A stretch of 37,716 nucleotides of DNA from Polyangiaceae bacterium (GTDB lineage Bacteria; Myxococcota_A; Polyangia; Polyangiales; Polyangiaceae). The translations under genes were made by a program, and so were the position numbers. The stretch is from positions 1 through 37,716 of the forward strand of contig JAICQQ010000063.1 of the NCBI GenBank assembly GCA_025937785.1, in the 5' to 3' direction. The notes below the pieces were generated by a model. The model was not told where the DNA came from and ran no database searches. It was given only the letters and a program-made list of their open reading frames with translations. Shown here in pieces: positions 32,402-37,716 of the stretch; position 1 is the stretch's first letter, and every line of letters begins with the position of its first letter.

Positions 32402-33232
32402 CTACGGCGTCGACGGGGGGGGTGCAGCCGGGCCTTCCGAGCTTGCGGGCTTGGCGTTTCCTGGGTCGTCCGTGAACAGCGCGGCCACGTCTTCAGCCTC
32501 TTCGCAGCTCGCGGTGCTGCGGAAGCCGGTTGCCGTCCAGCGGGTACCCCGGCGGTAGCAGACTTTGACATGGCGTCTGCCATGGCTCGTCCAATCGAAA
32601 CTGTAGTCGTCGAGCACCGCGGTATCGCCGTTCTGCTGCAACTTGCCAGTGCACTCGAATTCCTCGACGCTGCCCCCCGACACGCTGCCAATCCCGTCCT
32701 TCAGCAAGCGCAGCTCGGCCAGGTCGCATGCGGTTTCGGGCGCCAGCTGCTGCGCCAGGGCCTGGGCTCCGACCTTCGATTCGAGCTGATCGATGCGATC
32801 GGCCCGCTTGATTTCTTGAAGCACGATGAACGTGTAGCTGAAGACGGATGCCAAGAGCGAGAAGGCGCCGAGGACCAATCCGATCGTCGCCGTAGTCGGG
32901 ATGACGAGACCATACTTGCGGGCCATCTTGCGAGCCCGGAGGGCCATCACGATGCCCACGATGCCGAACAACGGGATCAGGCAGCACAAAAGCCCGAGGG
33001 CTGACCAGATCATGGAGTGCAACGCGGTGCGTTCGATGGACGCCTTGGCGTCGTGCTGGCGCGCTACTTGGTGATGCAACGCCACCTGCTGTTGCTGATA
33101 GGCGAACTGCTGCTGCTGCGCGTGCGCTTGCCGCGAAAGATCGTGCGCGAGTTGGGTGACTGCTCCACAGTACGCGCATTGAGTCGCACCGGGCGCGAGC
33201 GCGGCGCCGCATTGATGGCACGGTTGGGTCAC
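32402..33232 (-). CDS. Zinc-ribbon membrane protein (DUF4190-like helices)
   Basis: A protein of 276 residues starting at GTG. The N-terminal zinc ribbon CHQCGAALAPGATQCAYC is followed by a Gln/His-rich coil (HAQQQQFAYQQQQVALHHQV). Two hydrophobic helices then resemble DUF4190: ALGLLCCLIPLFGIVGIVMA with ALRARKMARK between, and TIGLVLGAFSLLASVFSYTF. A periplasmic or cytoplasmic C-terminal domain with a few Cys ends in a Pro/Ser tail. Its role is unknown. It is likely co-transcribed with the downstream lipoprotein. Confidence 0.8.
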   Translation of the reverse strand: MTQPCHQCGAALAPGATQCAYCGAVTQLAHDLSRQAHAQQQQFAYQQQQVALHHQVARQHDAKASIERTALHSMIWSALGLLCCLIPLFGIVGIVMALRARKMARKYGLVIPTTATIGLVLGAFSLLASVFSYTFIVLQEIKRADRIDQLESKVGAQALAQQLAPETACDLAELRLLKDGIGSVSGGSVEEFECTGKLQQNGDTAVLDDYSFDWTSHGRRHVKVCYRRGTRWTATGFRSTASCEEAEDVAALFTDDPGNAKPASSEGPAAPPPSTP

Positions 33233-33398
33233 TGACTAAGATGCTAACCTGCCTTCGAAGGGAGTCACAACGCTGGTCGGCGTCTCCCTGCGCACGACCG
33301 CCCGGGTTGGTGCGACCTCGGCGCACAGCTGGCGCGCCACCTGCGAACCTCGAATCGATGCGGAGTTCCGGGCGGCGGGCCATGATGTGGGCAGGGGC

Positions 33399-33719
33399 CT
33401 AGCAGACCCGCATCCACCAGCAGTCGATCTGGTCCCACAGCATATGCAGCAGCAGGCCCACTGCGAGCACACGTGTCGGTCGCGGGAGGACGAGCAGCGC
33501 GTAGACGGCGATCGCTGGCAGCGTGTGCAGGGGGTGATGGCCAATGCTGCAGCGGCCCGGATCGTAGATGGGGTCGGCCAGCAGGTGGTCGAGGTCGACC
33601 AAGTTCGCGAGCACCAGCGTCAGCCATGCCCGCCAAAACGTGCGCGGCCACGCAAGCCGGGCGAGCAGGCCAGGCCAGAGCGCGTGCCCGAGCAGGTGTA
33701 GGAGTGCACGAAAACTCAC
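33399..33719 (-). CDS. DUF6122 family small membrane protein
   Basis: A protein of 106 residues starting at GTG. It has three to four hydrophobic helices. Conserved residues match DUF6122: LVLANLVDLDHLLADPIYDP, then GRCSIGHHPLHTLPAIAVYA and LLLHMLWDQIDC. The DxDH, HHPLH and HxxxD motifs suggest a metal site in the membrane, as in related metal-dependent hydrolases, but function is unknown. The next gene downstream on this strand, 166 bases away, is the zinc-ribbon membrane protein. It is divergent from the LamG gene. Confidence 0.85.
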   Translation of the reverse strand: MSFRALLHLLGHALWPGLLARLAWPRTFWRAWLTLVLANLVDLDHLLADPIYDPGRCSIGHHPLHTLPAIAVYALLVLPRPTRVLAVGLLLHMLWDQIDCWWMRVC

Positions 33720-33759
33720 GGCTGACTCGTAGCAGAACCGGGGCTACGAACGGAGCCCG

Positions 33760-34584
33760 TTGTTCTCGCGGCGGCGCTCGGGCACAGTTCTGCTCGTGAA
33801 CGGTTTCCGGTTGCCACTCGCGCCACTCCTCGGCGGCGTTCTCGGCGCCGCGTGCGGTGAGCCGGATGGGACCCGTTTGCCCGGGCTCGAGGCGCGGCCC
33901 GTACCCGCGGTAACCAGCGTCGATTATGCGCTGAGCTTCGAGCGCGACCAGCAGTACGCTACCACCGCAAACGCTTACTTCCCCATTGCGAAAGCCAGCC
34001 AGAGCATCAGCGCATGGGTCAAGCCAGCGCGCCAAGACGTGGACGAGGCGTTCTTCACCATGCGGCGCGGCATCGAGAGCGGAACGATGTTCGGCTTCAG
34101 CCAGGGGCGGCTGACCGCGTGGAGCGTTTGGGGCATGCGCATCTTCGCGCAAGCGGACAGCAGCGTGGTTCCCGATCGCTGGTACCACGTGGCCCACGTC
34201 CAGACGCAGATCGACGATGCGGCCGACATCTACGAGCAGCGGCTGTACCTGAACGGCGAGCTCGTGGCCGAGGGCGAACAGCCGCCCCAGTCTCGCACGC
34301 CCACCTCGAGCTGGCTCGGCAGCTTCGATGGCTCGAGTCAACAGTTCGCCGGATCCCTCGACGATCTGCGTTTGTATGCTCGCGTGCTCAGCCCGAGCGA
34401 AGTACGGGCCGAAGCCGACGCTGAGCCGGTGTCGACGGACGAGCTGGTCGCGTACTGGCCGTTCGACGAAGCGCCGGGCAACAGCATCGCCTACGACCGA
34501 TCGGGCCACGGCAATCACGGCACGCTGGGCGACGGCGTGGACGCCTTCATGCCCGAGCGCCAGCCGTCAGATGCGGGGCCCTGA
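33760..34584 (+). CDS. LamG (concanavalin-A-like) domain lipoprotein
   Basis: A protein of 274 residues from TTG at 33760, preceded by GGAG four bases upstream; a GTG at 33796 is also possible. A basic n-region and hydrophobic core end at LGGVLGAACGE, probably a lipid-anchor Cys. The mature protein is one LamG/Laminin_G_3 domain: YALSFERDQQYATTA, SISAWVKPARQ, DRWYHVAHVQTQID, RLYLNGELVAEG, SLDDLRLYARVLSPSEV and AYWPFDEAPGNSIAYDRSGH. Such domains bind glycans or proteins at the surface. It is convergent with the lyase-like lipoprotein gene, 33 bases apart. Confidence 0.87.
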   Translation: MFSRRRSGTVLLVNGFRLPLAPLLGGVLGAACGEPDGTRLPGLEARPVPAVTSVDYALSFERDQQYATTANAYFPIAKASQSISAWVKPARQDVDEAFFTMRRGIESGTMFGFSQGRLTAWSVWGMRIFAQADSSVVPDRWYHVAHVQTQIDDAADIYEQRLYLNGELVAEGEQPPQSRTPTSSWLGSFDGSSQQFAGSLDDLRLYARVLSPSEVRAEADAEPVSTDELVAYWPFDEAPGNSIAYDRSGHGNHGTLGDGVDAFMPERQPSDAGP

Positions 34585-34617
34585 AGCCAGGCCCGTTGCA
34601 GCACCCGATCGCCCGCG

Positions 34618-35355
34618 TCATTCGAAGCTGGCTTGGGGCGTCACGCCGATTGCGCTGATGGCAGCGTCGTCGGCGTAAATCAGCGCCGTTTCGCGCGGCG
34701 GATTGCCCAGCCCCCAGAACAGATTGTCGAATTCGGCGGTGCGCCAGCCCTCGAAGCGAAACAAGGGTTCGCCGTCGACCCATACGTGAAAGCGGCCGTC
34801 ATGATCGACGGCGCGGCGGTACCGCGCTTCGACGTGGAACCAGCGCCCGATGGGCACGAAGTAGGGGGGATCGGAGAGTGGGGGCTGCAGCGCGTCGGGC
34901 TCGCTGTTGAAGACGTACAGCAACAGATCGCCGCTAGGGACGGAGCGCAAACGCAAGTCCACGCCGGCACACAGATCGTCGGCATCGGTGCAACCCGTGC
35001 CACGCGAGGCAAATCCGAACAGGAGCCACGATTCGACGTCGCCGTACGCTTCCGGCAGGTAGAACCAAGCGCTGAAGTAAGCTTCACGCGCAACATTGAA
35101 GTCGAACCCCGCGCCGATGCTCGACTCGGTACCCGTGTTCGCCAGCTTGAGTGCGTAGTTGCCTCGGTGTGCGCGTTCGTCCGTTACCGTGGCGTCGACG
35201 ATGCTCGCCCCGTCCACGCCCGGTTGCGACCATTCGTTCACGTCGCCCGTCTCGTGATCAGCGTGCCACAGCAAGTAATCTCCCAGGGGGATGCTATCGC
35301 CACAGCCGGGCAGCGATAGCAGGAGCAGCCAGGGCAGGGACTTGTCGCGGCGCAC
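34618..35355 (-). CDS. Lipoprotein with polysaccharide-lyase/LamG-like beta-sandwich
   Basis: A protein of 245 residues from GTG at 35355, chosen because it opens a clean lipoprotein signal (MRRDKSLPWLLLLSLPGC, lipobox LPGC); the TTG at 35421 would add 22 residues. The body resembles a jelly-roll of the heparin-lyase-I/LamG kind: LLWHADHETGDVNEW, YALKLAN, AYFSAWFYLPEAYGD, GRWFHVEARYRRAVDHDGRF and HVWVDGEPLFRFEGW. Catalytic residues of a lyase cannot be confirmed by eye, so it could be only a binding protein. With the LamG and GH12-like genes nearby it forms a carbohydrate-related cluster. Confidence 0.75.
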   Translation of the reverse strand: MRRDKSLPWLLLLSLPGCGDSIPLGDYLLWHADHETGDVNEWSQPGVDGASIVDATVTDERAHRGNYALKLANTGTESSIGAGFDFNVAREAYFSAWFYLPEAYGDVESWLLFGFASRGTGCTDADDLCAGVDLRLRSVPSGDLLLYVFNSEPDALQPPLSDPPYFVPIGRWFHVEARYRRAVDHDGRFHVWVDGEPLFRFEGWRTAEFDNLFWGLGNPPRETALIYADDAAISAIGVTPQASFE

Positions 35356-35457
35356 GGTCTTGGCAAGCGTAGCCCGTTTCCAGAGGCTCGCGAACGGGTT
35401 GGCGCTCGTGCAGCGCGCCAATCCAGGAGAGCAGATGGTTCCGGGCGATCGGTATAA

Positions 35458-35935
35458 CTATTGAATTCTACCGACTTTTTCGCGGTAGCCGGCGACCGAA
35501 AGCCACGAACGTCGTTCCCTGGCGTCGAGTGCTTCGCGCACCCGCCGCACGAGCTCCGTGGGTTCGATGGGTTTCTGCAGGTAAGTGCTGCGCTCGTTGA
35601 TGGACTGCACCCGCCCCCAATCCACCTGCTCGCGGAGCGGTTGATCGAGCAGCGCCCGGAGATGCGCATACTGTTCGTTTCCGGCACCGCCTCCGAAATT
35701 GCCCCGCAGTTCGCTGGTCAGTAGAGCCTCGCCTGCGTTGCTCGTCTCGAGCACGTGATAGTCGTGTCGGCGCAGGATCCGTGTCGCCACCTGGGACTCT
35801 CGTATTCTTCCCACGTTTCCGGCAAGTAACGCGGAAGGTCGATCCATGCCCAGGTTCCGTCGTGACCTCGATGAAGCCGCGGCTCTGCTTTACGATCCCG
35901 AACACGGTCGAAAGACCGAGCCCGGTACCTCTGTT
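35458..35935 (-). pseudogene. Remnant of a hybrid histidine kinase (ATPase G2 box plus receiver domain)
   Basis: Reading from about 35935, an intact HATPase segment appears: [18 protein letters not shown], then [17 protein letters not shown]. The frame is then lost near 35820. A second frame (35847 to 35458) holds a decayed receiver domain: [27 protein letters not shown], and later [20 protein letters not shown], which matches the end of REC domains. The phosphoacceptor Asp region between them is replaced by unrelated sequence. The upstream histidine-kinase core is absent. It is clearly non-functional. Confidence 0.7.
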
Positions 35936-36640
35936 CCAGTCTTTCGCCTGCCTGCGCCTAGGGCAATCGCCCTAGCGCTGGCAGCGTCAAGTCTCTTGTC
36001 TCCAAATCCGTGGCGTCTACTCGACCACGGATTCGAGCAAATGGCAGTGAATGTGAGGCTGGCTACTTGTTCGAAACATCGCGCGGTGCGACTGCAGGAC
36101 GCTGGCTGGCGGTTAGTGAGCGGATCAGGAGCAAAACTGCCACAGGACCAGCGAGAGACGTAGACGACCGGTTTGGACGATCGGCGCGCCCGCCCCTCGC
36201 GTTCGGATCACGGCAACTCCACCCTTGCCCCGTCGCGCGCACGGGTCCAAGTAACTTCCATGCCCTGGTTGAAACGCGTTCTCCGCTTCGGCCCGCTCTG
36301 CGTGCTCACCGATGGTCAGGGGCGGATCTATTTGCGCTGGTCGACGGGACGCGTGCGCCGCCTCGTGTGACGCGTGAAGCGTCGCAGAAGACAGCACGCG
36401 AGCGGCCCACGGATGCAGGCACCTCCGGCGCCGAGAGTTGTCAGAATCTGTCGTGGCCCAGCCCAGAACGAGATCTGTGCGTTCGAAATGTGAACTCTGC
36501 TCGCCGCGCTAGAATACTTCACGGCGCTTTCGGCCCTACCGAGCTCGCCTCGCGGAGTAGGTTAGCTGCGTGTCCCCTCGACGCGTGGTCGCCCCAGGCG
36601 CGCGTCGGAGCTTCCCGTAGCTTCAAGGAAACTCATCCCT
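35936..36640. other. Gene-poor stretch after the kinase remnant
   Basis: About 700 bases with no convincing gene. Short open frames on both strands lack ribosome-binding sites and recognisable products. It contains a stem-loop at 35954-35978 (GCGCCTAGGGC-AATC-GCCCTAGCGC). It may hold eroded upstream parts of the histidine kinase and, at its right end, the promoter of the GH12-like gene. Confidence 0.5.
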
Positions 36641-37716
36641 ATGTGCCTTTCGTTTCGCGCGTTCCCCAAGGGTGTGTGCTTGTTCGGGCTTTCCGCTTGC
36701 TCGAGTGTCACCCAGAGTCACGAAACCGACGCTCTTGGCGACGTGACCTCGAATGCTGCGTCGTCGATCTCGGCGAGCAACGCCAGCACCGGCGCGCTGA
36801 CGAGCGCTAGCGCCGCAAGCACCAGCGTCGCAACGACTGCTACGAGCACGGTGAGCGCCAGCAGCGGGTCGACGACTGCGCTCGCCACGACCGCTGCGGC
36901 CTCTAACGCTTCGAACGCGACCGCAAGCACGAGTGCCGCTACTGCCACTAACGGTGCGGGAGGCACCGCGGCCAGCAGCTCTACCAGCGGCGTCGGTGGT
37001 ACTGGCAACGATTCCGAGGGCCTCGGATCGGCCACCATGACCGGCAGCGGCAGCACCATGGAGCGCTATGAGACGGCGCTCGTCTCGCGCAACCAAGACC
37101 CTTATGTCTTCATTACCAACGGTTGGGGTCCGGGCTTCGATGCGCACACCATCTCGTGGGAGGGCACGTCGTTCATCGTGGAGAGCCTGACTGGCAGCGC
37201 GGGGAATGGCGGGCAACCCGCCGGGTATCCCACGGTGTTCTGCGGCAAGTATTCGGTCATGCAGGTGCCCGAGTGCGGGCTGCCGGCGAGCCGCGATTCG
37301 ATCACCTCGCTCCGAACCGGCTGGCGCTGGGCTCCCAACGGCAATGAAGGGGAGTACAACGCGGCCTACGACATTTGGGTGGGGACGGGCAACCAGCTCC
37401 AGGGTTACCTGATGGTTTGGTTGCGCGATCCGCCGAGTTTTCAGCCGGCGGGCGCTAAGAACGCGAACCATCTGGGGGTCACGGTCGCCAACGTACCGGG
37501 GGTTTGGGACATCTGGGACGGCAGCGTGAACAACTTGCCCATCATCAACTGGGTGCGAGCCGAAGGCAGCGACTCGCACGAAATCGAATTCGACGTGATG
37601 GACTTCGTGCGCGACGCCGAGGCCCGCGGCTTCACGATTCCGGGCACTCAAATCAATGCCGTGGCCGTGGGCTTCGAAATCTGGGAAGGGCCGATCGCCA
37701 GCCTCGAGTCGGTCGA
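36641..37716 (+). CDS. GH12-like exported lipoprotein (partial, runs off the window)
   Basis: At least 358 residues with no stop before the right edge. The start ATG at 36641 has AAGGAA ten bases upstream. The lipoprotein signal ends LSAC (Cys20), followed by a long Ser/Thr/Ala linker (about 25-145). The domain after it resembles glycoside hydrolase family 12 (endoglucanase/xyloglucanase): FITNGWGPG, SITSLRTGWRWAPN, YNAAYDIWVG, QGYLMVWLRDPP, and near the end VAVGFEIWEG, which keeps the acid/base Glu of the family's GxExxxG motif. In the nucleophile strand the expected Glu before LM(I/V)W is Tyr, so hydrolysis is doubtful. Confidence 0.75.
   Translation, partial: MCLSFRAFPKGVCLFGLSACSSVTQSHETDALGDVTSNAASSISASNASTGALTSASAASTSVATTATSTVSASSGSTTALATTAAASNASNATASTSAATATNGAGGTAASSSTSGVGGTGNDSEGLGSATMTGSGSTMERYETALVSRNQDPYVFITNGWGPGFDAHTISWEGTSFIVESLTGSAGNGGQPAGYPTVFCGKYSVMQVPECGLPASRDSITSLRTGWRWAPNGNEGEYNAAYDIWVGTGNQLQGYLMVWLRDPPSFQPAGAKNANHLGVTVANVPGVWDIWDGSVNNLPIINWVRAEGSDSHEIEFDVMDFVRDAEARGFTIPGTQINAVAVGFEIWEGPIASLESV

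Noticed and set aside
36010..36810. A 266-codon plus-strand frame in the gene-poor stretch
   Set aside because: Arg/Ser-rich, no ribosome-binding site, and its end overlaps the GH12-like gene start in another frame.
36623..37651. A 342-codon minus-strand open frame
   Set aside because: It is antisense to the GH12-like gene and has no recognisable motif or ribosome-binding site.

Overview
The window looks like chromosomal DNA of a GC-rich myxobacterium (Myxococcota, probably of the Polyangiales/Sorangium type). The grounds are a membrane-anchored eukaryote-like Ser/Thr kinase, a kinesin-light-chain-type TPR lipoprotein, many lipoproteins, a MYXO-CTERM-like C-terminal anchor, a MopE-type metal-binding motif, a zinc-ribbon/TonB-like AgmX-type protein, an ECF41 sigma factor and a sigma-54-type promoter. 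No rRNA, tRNA or CRISPR array was seen.

Layout. 1-2540: the end of an Opp/Dpp ABC-transporter ATPase, a DUF2939 protein, and a carboxymuconolactone-decarboxylase-like gene followed by an ECF41 sigma factor; a perfect ECF41-type promoter lies upstream of the pair. 2550-3225: a broken Rpn-family nuclease/transposase gene. 3250-6320 (minus): a five-gene operon whose order and architecture match the type III secretion translocon operon lcrG-lcrV-lcrH-yopB-yopD (small helical protein, tip, TPR chaperone, large translocator, small translocator). No other secretion genes are visible. 6430-10790: a hypothetical membrane protein, a membrane Ser/Thr kinase, an SMP-30/gluconolactonase lipoprotein and the Leu/Phe-tRNA-protein transferase Aat. 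10960-12030: a Gfo/Idh/MocA oxidoreductase.

12016-17407 (minus): a tightly overlapping operon of five exported proteins: a MopE-motif lipoprotein, a MYXO-CTERM-like protein, a Cys-rich lipoprotein, a multiheme cytochrome c lipoprotein and an outer-membrane barrel protein. 17700-20810: a TPR lipoprotein and PRPP synthetase. 20850-23660: a periplasmic-binding-like protein and a membrane-anchored HtrA-type protease. 23860-25350: a solitary GspG-like pseudopilin with a -24/-12 promoter, and a lipoprotein. 25357-27482: dihydrolipoyl dehydrogenase and a TetR regulator sharing a palindromic operator. 27700-33720: a zinc-ribbon/TonB-like protein, a small ORF, an MFS transporter, a lipoprotein, a zinc-ribbon membrane protein and a DUF6122 protein. 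33760-37716: carbohydrate-related exported proteins (LamG, lyase-like, GH12-like) around the remains of a hybrid histidine kinase.

The best candidate for an undescribed system is the translocon operon at 3251-6321. The exported multiheme/Cys-rich operon and the autoregulated ECF41 module are second. All functions rest on motif recognition by eye; no database search was run.
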